The translations under genes and the position numbers were made by a program. From assembly GCA_022432975.1 (NCBI GenBank), contig CM039509.1, positions 28,305,511 to 28,369,510 on the forward strand: a stretch of 64,000 nucleotides of DNA, written 5' to 3'. Shown here in pieces: positions 11,851 through 23,085 of the stretch; position 1 is the first letter of the stretch; each line of letters begins with the position of its first letter. The notes below the pieces were generated by a model. That model ran no database searches. It was given only the letters and a program-made list of their open reading frames with translations, and was not told the origin of the DNA. This stretch comes from Begonia masoniana (lineage: Eukaryota > Streptophyta > Magnoliopsida > Cucurbitales > Begoniaceae).

Positions 11851-14669
11851 TGTGACAGCCCGAAACCGGGACCCGATCGGAGTCCGGGATCGGAGCCATC
11901 ACTCCGGGACAGATAACGGAAAAATGGGGACTAATTTTTTTTTTGAACAGATCGGTCAAAACAGAGGACATTATACTTTTAAAATGTTTACAGGGAGGGA
12001 GAGTTCTCTGGAGTCAAAAACAAACGGGATACAGTTGGCTGAAATACATAAGTGAATAACAGAAGAGAAGCAGAAGAAAAGAAAACAAAAATAAACAAAA
12101 CTGGCGGGAGGCTTCGGCAGATGACGTGGCCGGAAGATTAAAACTATCGGTGGATGTAAACTACACTGGGCGTAAGATGTCGATTAAGACAAAACGGATG
12201 ATGTCAGCCGGAAGATGGATGACGTCAACCGGCAGATGCAAACAGCGAACGTAACCGGCAGAAGGTGATGACGTCAGCCGGAAGATAGATGACGTCAGCC
12301 GGAAGATGTTCTGAAATAAACGGAATCGGCAGGAGGTGATGACGTCAGCCGGAAGATGGGTGACGTCATCGGAAGATGCAGATAGCAATTGAAATCGGAA
12401 GATGAAAACCTAAGGCAGTAACACCGTTTGGCGGTGGATGGGAATAAGACAAAACATGTACAGTATCTATCGGTAGATGAAGTTTAGTCATAGACTTAAA
12501 AAGGGTAACGGGCATCGGTAGGAATGAAAACATAAGAAAACATTACTTGGCGGTGGATGCATTCCAAAAAGGCATCGGTAGATGTATTCAAAATTCTTAC
12601 CGGAAGGTGAAATCGGCAGATATGATTTTAAAGACAGAATTTACAACTTTTAACAGGAAGACATACGAACAGAGGGCATAAAACAGAACACTTAGAAGTC
12701 TCAGATTTCTTCAAACCAGTTCAAAACATGGTTCTTGAACACAACAGAAAGCATGACAGAAGTTTAAAGGATTTCACTATACATAGAAAGCTCTAATACC
12801 AGAGACCCTTTGTGTACAGACTACAGAGAATGTTCCAAACTATTTAAGAACACATCAGAACGTAATTCAACTGTTAGATACAGCAGAAGCAGAATGCATA
12901 AAAGACGTAAACCTTCAATGCCTGATGCTAAACAAGACTGTTAAGCATACTTCACAATTGACAGATACTTTACAATTGACAGATTTAAAGAGGCAAACTG
13001 CATGCATGTTCCCAAAACCAGAATCATCCATGCACAGAATAACAGAAAGTATCCCAAACAATTCCAGAATACTTTAGAATATAACTGAACTGTCAAGTAC
13101 AGCGGTTTCAAAAACTTAGACATCAGACCTATACATTGTTTTAAAGTCTAAAAATCAGTACAGAATATGACATATACTTGCAGAGTTTCTTCAAAGGAAG
13201 GGTTTTACAACCAAACCATAATTTTCCAGAAGACTTTACAAAATAGACATTTCAGGAAACTTAAACCTCGGGTCAGAATTTTATGCCTGACTGCAGCAGC
13301 CAACCCCCATGAGCTCGAGCCATCAACTACATCAGATCATCATTTTGAGGCACAAGGTCCTCGGTTTCAGGTTCGGTACCTACATCAGAGAGTTCACCTA
13401 TGAGTCTAAAACTCAGTAAGGACATAATCAGAATGCAGTGATGCAAAATGCTATGCATGCAGATTTTCAGAAATGCGGTGACAGAACAGAACATTCATTT
13501 TCAGTGGCAGAAGAATTAAGTGGGGCTTATAGGGGAACTGGTTCAGTACGTGCACTATCAGGCACAGCAGTTTTTCAGATTCCCAAGGAAGGATAAAACC
13601 AGAGGGTCCTTGCTAGGGACAATATTTTCAGATTCCCAGGGAGGGATAAAACCAGAAGGGTCAGTCCCCGTCCCACACTTAACCTGGTACATTTCAGACA
13701 GTCAGATTTTATCTTGTTTAATTTCAAACAGTGTACAGAAATCAGTTTTGCATGGATTTTCAGTAAAACGTGTATGCATGACAGTCTCAGTGCCGGAACC
13801 TATAACAGCAGACATCAGAAATAACAGGGCATATTGTGAAACAGAAAACAGACAACTCGGGACATGAGCTGAACAGACAACATAAAACACAAACTGAACA
13901 GAAGCTATAACATTTCTACCCAAAACTACCCGACAGAACTGGGATCCTAGTACCTCTGTGATGTAGGGCCTTAAGGGCCAACCTACGGTTATGAACTTAC
14001 CTGTTTTTCCTCGACGCAGTTAGCTGGGTAGTTTCGGAATAGACAGATCTGTAACATGCACGTAAAGAGATAAACAATGCTGCAAATGTTAACTAATAAC
14101 TTGGAAATTATGCAGCAGACTCATTTCAGATTTGTAGAAAACAACAAGTGTGTTTCCATACAAAAAAAAAAACTGAGAGTTTTCTCCAAAATAACTTAAC
14201 CTAAAACTTCAGCAATACACATTCTTTTACTCATCCAAATTTATCAGCGTGAGTAGATGCATACCTTTGCTAAAGGAAACAGAAGAATGCAGGAGAAACA
14301 AAGTGTGGAACTTTGTTTCAATCGCCAGGAAGAGAGAATACAAAGAAAGAAGAGAAGAAGTAGAGAAGTGAAAAGTCTCACGTAGGAGGGAGAGAAGGAA
14401 ATGGAATACATGGCTTGTCTTCTTCCACAAGTTTGCCAAGTGTCAGTCATCCATTTGATTTCTCCCACCAACCTTAATTTCTTCCTAATTTGCCCTTCCA
14501 TTGGTTTTTGACTAAACTTCTATTTAGTTCGTCGAATTGGTTCTACAATCACTCTCATTCAATTGAACACTCCGACAATTTCATTAAAAATAGTCATTGC
14601 ATTGATATTAGAGTAATCCCACTTAATTATTCGGGGAAAATAATTACACGGAAAATGCCGGGTGTTACA
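11851..14669 (-). repeat. T1 5' LTR (2,819 bp)
   Basis: Pairs with 4,395-7,216. It must contain the element promoter, but I cannot place the TATA box with confidence. The TGACGTCA array is at about 12,194-12,380. Poly-A run length differs between the two LTRs (about 15 versus 10), as expected for a slippery tract. Confidence 0.93.
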
Positions 14670-14674
14670 GTAAC

Positions 14675-15010
14675 GATTCCTGTGTGGAGTCTTCGACATG
14701 TTCAGATGGAGTTCGTTGCAGCAACTCTGATAGTTCAGTGATACCATGGAGGAGGAGATGTGATTTCTTCTCAAGTAAGTCTCTCAAATTTAAGCGGGGC
14801 TTAAACTTGATCGGTATCGGATGCTGAGTTGGCCCATCTGGGGCCTTTGTGGTAGAGGAGCTTTTTTTAAAAGTGTTTTGCAGATTTGTTTCCTTGCACC
14901 GGAATTTCGTTGAAGGTGGAGATTGTCAGAGTTCAGTGTTCTGGATTCAGTTTTGTTGGGCCGAGTAGCCCGTTGGATCTCTCTTGTGGAATTCGTGTCA
15001 AGGTGGAGTT
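14675..15010 (+). other. copia 3' untranslated region with polypurine tract
   Basis: Continues the copia element after the T1 insertion. The last bases before the 3' LTR, AAGGTGGAGTT (15,000-15,010), are purine-rich and would prime plus-strand synthesis. An earlier GGAGGAGGAG run lies at about 14,749. No coding sequence from integrase, RT or RNase H was recognised. Confidence 0.6.
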
Positions 15011-15281
15011 TGTTAGAATTTTGTGTGACCCGAATTCTAGTTGGGCCGGGTCGGGCCCATTATCAATATTAGGGTTTTATGTTTTCTCTATTTATTGATG
15101 CTTGAGTCGCAAAACTCATGGTACCGAATTTGATATTAGTGATTCTCTCCTCTGCCCGTGATTTTTTTCCCTTTCTAGGGTTTCCACGTAAAATTCGGTG
15201 TCCATTATTTTCTCGTTATTTCTTTTTCTGTGTTTTCTGTGATCGTTCGTTACAGGTGGATTAAGGCGTCTAATCCTAACA
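15011..15281 (+). repeat. copia 3' LTR (271 bp)
   Basis: Same ends as 1,534-1,803 and followed directly by the TSD GTTAG (15,282-15,286). Confidence 0.93.
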
Positions 15282-15396
15282 GTTAGCAGTTTACAGGTTA
15301 TAAATGATTGATTGTAGAACTGTGAATGACTAGTTGTCTTTCTCTTCTCTCTAATTTTCTTGTTGTAGAAGTTCTTACCTATCATTAGTGCTTTCT

Positions 15397-18099
15397 GTAA
15401 CGCCCCCGAACCCGCCCTGGCTCGGAGCGCTACTTTGCTCACTAATCCCACGTTAAAGCTTAATTTAAAATAATATTGACATAGCTGTCTAGACTTCCTA
15501 ATTTCCCTAAATCCTAACCTTGAAGCACCACGGCGTACTTCCCGAAAATTTCGGCAAAGTAACGCCTGAAAATAGCGCCTCCAAAATGCTAAGTACCTGC
15601 ACACAGCCCAATCTCAACCAAATCCAAAATACCTATACTCAACTATCCAACATACGAAATGAGAAATCTCCAAATAGCAGTAAAGAAGGAAACTAAAGAG
15701 GGAAACTAAAATACAAACATTCCTAAGTGGAGAAAGTCCACAGTACAGGGCGACACATCACCCTTAACTATGATTATACACACCAAATACAAATAGCTAT
15801 GCAATAACTCTAACACCAAATAGACAACTCTACAAACCACCAAAATAATTGTAAATTATACACGACCCCAAAATACTGTTCCACCCACGTCTTTCCGAAG
15901 ACCATGGTCGAGACGCCCCGACAACTGCCCGCACCGGCACGCCCCGTGCATCTCCGACTGCTCCCAAGTCCTGGCTGACTCACATAGCTCACCTGTACCC
16001 GCGTCGTTACCTACACCACAGAACACACACACACATGTAAGCTTACGCTTAGCAAGTAGGGAGCAACAAATAATAACAATAACAATGCACACACCATCCT
16101 ACCCTAACACAACAACACAACACCACCCAATGCAACTCAACAAACTGACTCAACATAACACGACAACACACAATGCAATCAACCTAATACATGCAGTTTC
16201 TATCACTCAGTTGTGCTTATTTGCTGTTCGTTGCATTACTCTTGCTTTAATCTTTCTTAAGCCGTGTGGAACGAGTTGGCATACATCCCATAACCGTCTA
16301 GGATGGCCACACTCGAACCACCATCCTTCATAGAGTACCCCTCGGGGTGCTACTACCAGCAACCTCATCCCGACAAGGCACACTATTCAGGATTATATGT
16401 CTTAGCCAGCCGTCTCTTATAGAGTACCCCTCGGGGTGCTACTACCAGCAACCTCATCCCGACAAGGCACCTATTCGAGATGCAATACAAGTTTTAACAG
16501 GCCCTCTCTCATAGGGTACCCCTCGGGGTGCCACTGCCAGCACCTCATCCCGACAAGGCACACTATTTGAGATCTCAAGTTCCCTTCGGGGTGCCACTGC
16601 AAGCACTGTATCCCGACAAGGAACATTATTATCTGATTACGTTCACCTTCACAATGCCAACTATGCCAATGCTCGTACCTAGCGTGATATACAATGATGC
16701 ATGCTTCAAATATGCCATACCGAACAAAACGACCAACACAACGCCAAATGAAACAACCAACACAACCACAACCATGCTTGACCGACAAAGAAGACAACCA
16801 AACATCAACAACAAATAACCAACAAGGAAGACGGCCAAACAACAAACAAATAAATCCTACCGTTCCGTGGTGTAGGCCCGAAGGCAAAACAAACGTCCTC
16901 TACTTACCTGAACTCTGGCACCGCACTTACTCGCTTTGGCTATGTACATTTGCCCACTCGGTAACCTATCACATTCACAAAATTCACTTGAGCATCACTA
17001 TTCACTTCAAAGAATATTTAAACTAACTCTAACTACAATTAATCACACTTCATTCAAATTAAGCCTATTTTCACCAATTAACTCTCAAACTACTATTTCT
17101 AGCCTAATCCAATTAAAACCTAACTAAATGGGCCACTAATTTGGGTTCGGTAAAAACCGACCCGAAACTTCAAACGCGCGTAACTTTTACGTCGGTTATC
17201 GGAATCGAACGATTCCAGCGGCCACGTACTCCTCTAATAACCTATTTTAACCAGTCAAAAGGAATTTCAAAACAAATAACCCTAGCTAGGTCAATTAACA
17301 GAAAACCCGAACTGCCCCTTAACCGGAAATTTCACCATTTCTGATTTTCCATCAAATTCCACTCATTTTCTCACCAATCAACCACTTATACGCTCAATTA
17401 ACCTAAACTAACACAAATTAGGGTTTCCAAATCTAGAAACCCGAAATGCCCAATTCGGGCTTGCTGGATTTTTGCCAAATCCGAGCTTCCCGATGCTCGG
17501 CAATCTTTGCCGGCATTAAGCTCGGCAAGATGACGCCGAGAACATCCAAAAACGGCCGGCGATCGGAGCCCTAGCAGCTCGGCGATCCCCGGCCTAAAAT
17601 CGAACCGAAACAGGGCACAGAAAATCGAACATACCGTGCGGTTTTGTGCGCGAAAACGGGCCGAAAATGGCAGCCCTGGCTGCGCCGCCGACGTCTGGCC
17701 GGAGAACGCCGGAGTCGCCGGTGGTTTGAACGGCGATCGTCGCTCGCGTCCCTCCTTCGCCGCTCGGGTGCTCGGGTTCGAGCTCGAACAGATAGCTTCG
17801 GCTATCTGTTTGTTGTTTTTTTTTTTTATATATAATAATAATAATACAATAAAACTAACATTAATAACAATAATACCATTTTGCCCTTCCAAAATTCCGT
17901 TAAATCCCGTCCTTAATTTATAAATTTCGTAAATTGACTCTCATCCCGTACCCAGCTTAATTTACTCCAATTAATAAACCAATTAGTTTAACCAACTTAC
18001 TCACTTTTCTTTTAATTAAATAAAAACAACTATTTATTAAATAACTACCTTATCCATTTATTCTCTCAAATTTCCTTTAAAAAAAACCTGGGTGTTACA
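15397..18099 (-). mobile_element. Solo LTR 'T3' of a gypsy element (2,703 bp)
   Basis: Begins TGTAACGCCCCCG and ends GGGTGTTACA on the plus strand, and is bracketed by the 5-bp duplication CTTTC (15,392-15,396 and 18,100-18,104). There is no primer site, gag or pol inside. Size and ends resemble the Tekay-type LTRs elsewhere in the window; the minus orientation is inferred from the TGTAACACCC end and from the ACCATTTTGCCCTTC phrase at 17,875, which sits near the same end in T2 LTRs. Solo LTRs arise by recombination between the two LTRs of a complete copy. Confidence 0.85.
16333..16625. repeat. Four diverged tandem units in T3 LTR
   Basis: Four units of about 60-100 bp each contain CCCTCGGGGTGC(T/C)AC and ATCCCGACAAGG(C/A)A. 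The CCCTCGGGG core is nearly self-complementary. The fourth unit (from about 16,575) is shorter and most diverged. Confidence 0.75.
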
Positions 18100-18321
18100 C
18101 TTTCATTAGTCGCCAATAATGGCGGAAGGTACACGATGTCAGTCAATTCAAAATCAATCCATTGAAGAGTGTCGGAGTCGACTCTTTCCTCATGATCAGC
18201 GATTCTCGGAAATTAATTCCGTTCTAAGGACGTTAGTCTTAAGATAACTTCTATGGAGCAACTTCGAAATCCTGCTCAAACTACGATTGAAACTTCCAGC
18301 AGTCGAGGTAAATAGGCCGAT

Positions 18322-21167
18322 TGTCACGCCCCAAATGAGACCGTAACAGAACGAGGGACGACTGACCCAAAAATCGAGTCAACTGTCCGACTCTTAATCT
18401 TATTTACTTAAGAAATGCAATGGAAAATTTTTATAATTGAATATAAAACCAGAGTTCCGAACAGATGAACTAAAACAGGTTCAACAAGTGACACTAGATA
18501 ATATGATGATATAAATTCAAATAAATGACAGTGTGCAGTAAATAAAATAAAGCTTACAAGTATTCAATGATATCTAACATTCAAAATTAAAATAAGTTCT
18601 AAAAGGAAAATTATTATTATAACTTCAAGAGATTTCTACACAATCCGATAACTATAACTCTATTGAATTAGATCCTAAAAAAAAAAAATGAAGTCGTTTG
18701 GGGTGAGTCGACTAAACTCAATAAGAGTAGAGTTTATTTCCAGCATTTATAAGATGTGATGCAAAAATTTAATAAAAATCCAAATATGCAATTTTGAAAG
18801 ATATTTAGTGAAAATGAAGCCTCTCATGGACTCCGAGCACACTAGGCCATTGTCCAAAACATTGACATTCGACGGTCACACGCCACAATTACCCTGATCA
18901 GGTTTAGGGTTTCACGCCCAAAGACACGACTCTTCAGCTGTCCTATTACTTCTAGTTAAAACCACATAATTTTTATTAATGATAAAATATGCGGTTGATA
19001 AATGTGTGAATGAAACAATAGTACAAAATTAAATAAACAATTTATACTAAATAAATAAATTTAATTAATGAATTAAAAATAATACTTAACTAAAAATAAA
19101 ATAAACTTCTACCTCGAGTGCGCTTACACTAGGTCAAACTCGATAATTCCAAGTCTCAATAATCAATGGTCCAAAAGTCCAAAGTAAATGAATCCACACT
19201 TAATTCGATAAATTTGTACCAATCATGAGAAGGGGTGTGCAAAACCGAATCGGAACCGATGAACCGAACCGAAACCGGTGAAATCGGTTCGGTTCGGACC
19301 GATTTTGAGCCCCTGGAAACCGAACTTCGATTTTGAGCCCCTGAAACCGACTTTTTGTGTTCGATTATCGGTTTGGATCATTCCAAACCAACATTAACCG
19401 AATCGAACCGGAGTTTTAATAAAAGCCCTAAATCCTAATGCAGATGAAGGCAATCTGCTATTCTGCTTCTTCCTTCTCCACGGCAGTCACGAACGAGTTG
19501 CTCGACTGAATCTCTAAGCTCGGCAGACGGCAGACGACACGCGACACTCCACTTCGGCTGTCCATGCTCAAGCTGAAGCTTCTTCTCCAGACGGCAGACG
19601 CGAACGCGACGCGAAGCTCGAGCCACTTCGACTGTCCACGCTCAAGCTGAGGCTTCTTCTCCAGACGGCAGACGCGAACGCAACGCGAACCTCAAGCTAC
19701 TTGACTGACTCTCGAAGCTCGGCAGACGGCAGACGACACGCGACGCTCCACTTCGCCGAAATCTCTGCTATATTCTGAATCTGGTCATTGTTAATCTGTG
19801 ATTTTATATTATCTTTTTCCTTTTCTTTTCTGTCGATCTTTCTCTCGTCTGTGTCTTTCTCTTCTCGGTTGCTCTCACCTCTCCGTCGTTCTCACTTCTC
19901 TCTCTCTCTTTGAAATAACATTATTTTTTATTTTTTTTATATTGTCAAAAACCGAAACCGAACCGAACATTTTTTATTCGGTTCCGGTTGGTTTCCAGAC
20001 CAGTTTCGACTTCCATTCTTGAAACTGAATTCTAGTCGGTTCGATTCGATTTTCCTCCAAAATCGAACCGAACCGACGTTTGAACACCCCTAATCATGAG
20101 TAAAATCGTTTAATTTTGGATTAAAATTGATACTATTAACTTCTAAATTATTTCTCCAAAGTTAATCCTATATGAATATCAAAAATTGAAATTACTGGGA
20201 ACAATCATTCAAAAATTCTGTTGCAGGTTAAGGACACTTTTGAACATCAACATTATCCACTCCGGGACATATTCTTTATTCACAAGTCTTTTTAAATCTC
20301 AAAAAAAAAAAACTCAGCGTTGTCCCTTCGATTTCTCTTAGGTTCTTTCTCCGGTTCGGGTTCAGGGTTCGGGTTCAGGTCAAGTTCCATTGAAATCAAT
20401 ACGTACAGCTCTTCTTTCTTCACTTACTGGTTTACATAGAAGGTAATGATCGCAGCTTCAACTATCAGTTCATTGACTAAGAAGGGAAAATGGACCTCAC
20501 AGAAAAAAAATCAACTTTCCTTTAATCCAAAAACGACTAGAACAACATTGACTGAATACCAGTACTCCTTTGCCCAATGCTATCAAAGAAGCTGAAGCCC
20601 TTGAAAGAAAGACGTAGACCTGAAAGCAAAAGAGAGAAAGTTTCGTTTACCACTTAGAACGGAGTAACCTCACACAGGGAAATGAATTTGGCTTACCTAA
20701 ATCAACTCCTTGTATGTTTTCAAAAGCAAAGGTGAATTGTCCCAAATGCTCCGCTGAAGATTCACAGAAGGAACGAAGGTTTGAAGATTTCTGCAGAGGA
20801 AACTTTACCAATGAAGAGGATTTATGGGGGGAGAGAGAGATTTGAGTAAGACGTTAGGCGCTTGATAGTTTTGGAATTGGAAGAAAAAGAGGAAAATCAA
20901 CTTACTTAAAAATTGGTTTTTCTCCTTGACCAAGCTTGAACTATAATCTTCAAATCGCCTCTGAAATTTCAACGAGATGAAGCCTTCCAGAGGGGTGAAG
21001 ATAAAGGAGATGTTTTTCTGTGAAAAAAATCGAAGGAAGAAATTATGGAGAGAGAGAGAGAGAAAAACGGTACAAGTGAAAATTTAACGAGTAAAAAAGA
21101 AAATTACCTTATTCTCCCTCCACTTCTGTTACGGTTTGCTCCCCCAATTCAAATTGTGGGTTTCACA
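18322..21167 (-). mobile_element. Solo LTR 'T4' of a gypsy element, carrying a hAT insertion
   Basis: Plus-strand ends are TGTCACGCCCC and GGGTTTCACA, flanked by CCGAT at 18,317-18,321 and 21,168-21,172. Without the hAT element it is about 1.97 kb. Its 18.3-18.8 kb part is a diverged reverse copy of 44.6-45.0 kb (shared TTTAGTCGACTCACC motif), which sets the orientation. The stretch 20,100-21,160 has no recognisable gene; it includes a CTCTCT/GAGAGA run at 21,049-21,062. Confidence 0.8.
19230..20092. mobile_element. Non-autonomous hAT-like DNA transposon (863 bp)
   Basis: Ends AAGGGGTGT and ACACCCCTA form short inverted repeats of the YAGGGGTG hAT type (first base mismatched), with an 8-bp duplication ATCATGAG at 19,222-19,229 and 20,093-20,100. 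Sub-terminal regions are packed with AACCGAACCGAA motifs on both sides, as in hAT transposase-binding arrays. The centre (about 19,440-19,760) is GC-rich and holds two or three copies of a block containing CTTCTCCAGACGGCAGACGCG. No transposase is encoded. Confidence 0.8.
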
Positions 21168-22345
21168 CCGATAGCTATAAATAATGCTGATCGTTTTCCG
21201 GGAATACGCTCTATTGGAGGTTCCACGTTTTGATGGGGAGGACCCTCACGGTTGGGTTGTTAAGGCCGAAAGGTTTTTTTGACTATCACGACCTGGATGT
21301 TTCATTTAGATGGAGCTGCGTACAATAGTTTTAGTGGGATGTATTACAATGGAATGATGACAAATTGGAAAATTTTCTTGCAATCTTTGATTAATCGTTT
21401 TGGGCTATCAGAGTTTGCAAGGGAATTTTCGAAGTTAAAGTTGTCCTCGACAGTTGTTTATTTTTAGGACAGATTCGAAGCTTTGATGAACCAAACTGTG
21501 GGTGTCTCGCCTTCGTTTTTACAAAGTTGCTTTGAATCTTGTTTGAGAAGTGATATTCGTCGTGAGGTACGTGCTTTACATCCTTAATCGTCAGAACAAG
21601 CTATGAGTTTAGCCAAATTAATGGAAGACAAGTTGAATGATGACTGGGCGCGAAATTTTACTCCAAAATTTCAGTATCATCAACCATATAAAGAAAGTAA
21701 TTCAGTTCCACCATTGCTGCGCCTGCCTACGCCAAAAATTCAACAGAATTCATCTCTATTGAATGTTAAATTTTTAACTATATAGGTGAAATGGTTGTCG
21801 CCTAATGATATGTTGGACAGGAGGAAAAAAAAGGCTATGCTACAATTGCGATGAGAAATTTGGCAAACACCATAAATACAAATCAAAGTTATTTGGTTTT
21901 ATTGTTTGAGGATAGTGAGAATGTGGCTCTTGACAGAACTAATATTGAGAGTGAGCTGCCGAGAGATATTATGGAGGCAGGCCAAGAGGAATTGCTAGCT
22001 ATAAGCTTACATGTTTTATCTGGACAGCACAGCAATTTCCTAGGACTATAAGATTGGTTGGTTATGTTAAGGGAAGAGCAGTGCAAATTTTAATTGATGG
22101 GGGATCCGCTCACAATTTCATTCAGGATCGACTTGTTCATCAAATAGACTTACCAGTTCAGCCTTGGAAACATTTCAAGGTCTTAGTTGGGAATGGAGAT
22201 GAATTAGTTTGCTCTGGTCATTGTTCTAAACTAGAAATAAAGATTCAATGACATGTTTTTGTTATAGAATTTTTTGTTCTGCCAGTGCAAGGTGTTGAGA
22301 TGGTTTTAGGAGTTCAGTGGTTAGAGCTCTTGGGGGCATGTTTTA

Positions 22346-22713
22346 ATTGATTACAAAGCTCTATCTATGCAATTCAATTGGAATGATAAGATAGTCACTC
22401 TTAAGGGTGAAGACAATTGTTTTCTGCTAATATTCAATTGCATCAGTTGTATAAATTGGGAGAGGTGTCTCAGTTTTTTCAATTGCAATATATGTTTCAT
22501 TAGCACCGGAGACTGTAAGCAGTACAGTAGCTTCAGATACGGAGGATTTGATTGAGAACTATGCTGATATATTTCAAGTTCCTCTTGGATTACCGCATGA
22601 GAGAGATTACTCATCAGATCAATTTGTTGCCAGCAACTAAATCGGTAAATGTTAAACCCTACTGTTATCCTCATCTTAAAAAAAAAAAAAAAACGAGATT
22701 GAAAACATGGTTG
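22346..22713 (+). pseudogene. Chromovirus H reverse transcriptase, 5' piece
   Basis: YADIFQVPLGLPHERDYSSDQ (about 22,560-22,620, two halves of the RT entry motif) and the Asn-Val-Lys-Pro-Tyr segment mark the start of RT. An A-run at 22,679-22,693 has probably slipped and shifted the frame. The piece ends at the GGTTG duplication where element R entered; RT resumes at 36,050. Confidence 0.6.
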
Positions 22714-23085
22714 TGTTATGGTCTCTGTTCTATCAAAGAAAACTTATAACAATGAACCAATAAAGCAACAGAGCAATCCAGGTACTATTGCAATAATCCA
22801 ACAGTCAGAAGACCAAATTCATCAAGAACAAGAAAATGTTGAAGAATTTTAGAGCTCCTACTCTCTCCCATTTTTTCCAAGTTTTTCCCCCCCACTCTCC
22901 TATCATTTCTGTGTCACCTATATTTCTCCTTTCTAATAGAATTTCAACGTAAACTTCCTTCTTTACCCCTCCTATTATAGCAACATTTATTTAAAAATAA
23001 AGCTATTAAATATAACTCCATATCTCAAGCCTTGTTCTCTTTCTTCCTCCTAGCATACGTGAAGATAACCGGTGGTTTTATAACA
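22714..23085 (-). repeat. R 3' LTR (372 bp)
   Basis: Plus-strand ends TGTTATGGTCTCTG and GGTTTTATAACA. The R pol frame continues 61 bases into it (to 23,025). Confidence 0.92.

Larger units (their letters stand above)
4395..14669 (-). mobile_element. Ty3/gypsy 'T1' element, full length (Tekay/Del-like)
   Basis: A 10,275-bp element with 2.8-kb LTRs (4,395-7,216 and 11,851-14,669), TSD GTAAC at 4,390-4,394 and 14,670-14,674, a tRNA-Met primer site and a complete Gag-PR-RT-RH-IN order on the minus strand. The very long LTRs and the DREIEFEID / [11 protein letters not shown] / [20 protein letters not shown] signatures are those of the Tekay (Del) chromovirus clade. By eye the LTRs differ at roughly 30 positions (about 1%), so insertion was recent. 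It landed inside the copia element just after its coding region. Confidence 0.95.
1534..15281 (+). mobile_element. Non-autonomous Ty1/copia (Tork-like) element
   Basis: Two nearly identical LTRs (270 and 271 bp) flank it, and the 5-bp duplication GTTAG sits at 1,529-1,533 and 15,282-15,286. Inside are a tRNA-Met primer site, a long GC-rich leader, and a gag-protease reading frame ending at 4,343. Integrase, RT and RNase H are absent, so it would depend on enzymes supplied in trans. A 10.3-kb gypsy element (4,395-14,669) sits just after the coding region. Without it the element is about 3.5 kb. Confidence 0.92.
18119..22345 (+). pseudogene. Gag-protease of old chromovirus H, interrupted
   Basis: ATG at 18,119 opens MAEGTRCQSIQNQSIEE, the N-terminal style of Reina/Galadriel chromovirus Gag. 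It is cut at 18,321 by solo LTR T4 and resumes at 21,173. There FDGEDPHGWV (near 21,230) marks the Gag domain, followed by several stops and frameshifts. The protease region (22,046-22,340) reads LIDGGSAHNFI, where the usual D-S/T-G catalytic triplet is D-G-G, then MVLGVQWLELLG. It is clearly inactive. Confidence 0.65.

Noticed and set aside
20300..21160. Possible host exons (CT-rich, in-frame fragments)
   Set aside because: The stretch is inside a TSD-flanked solo LTR and no continuous conserved protein could be read.
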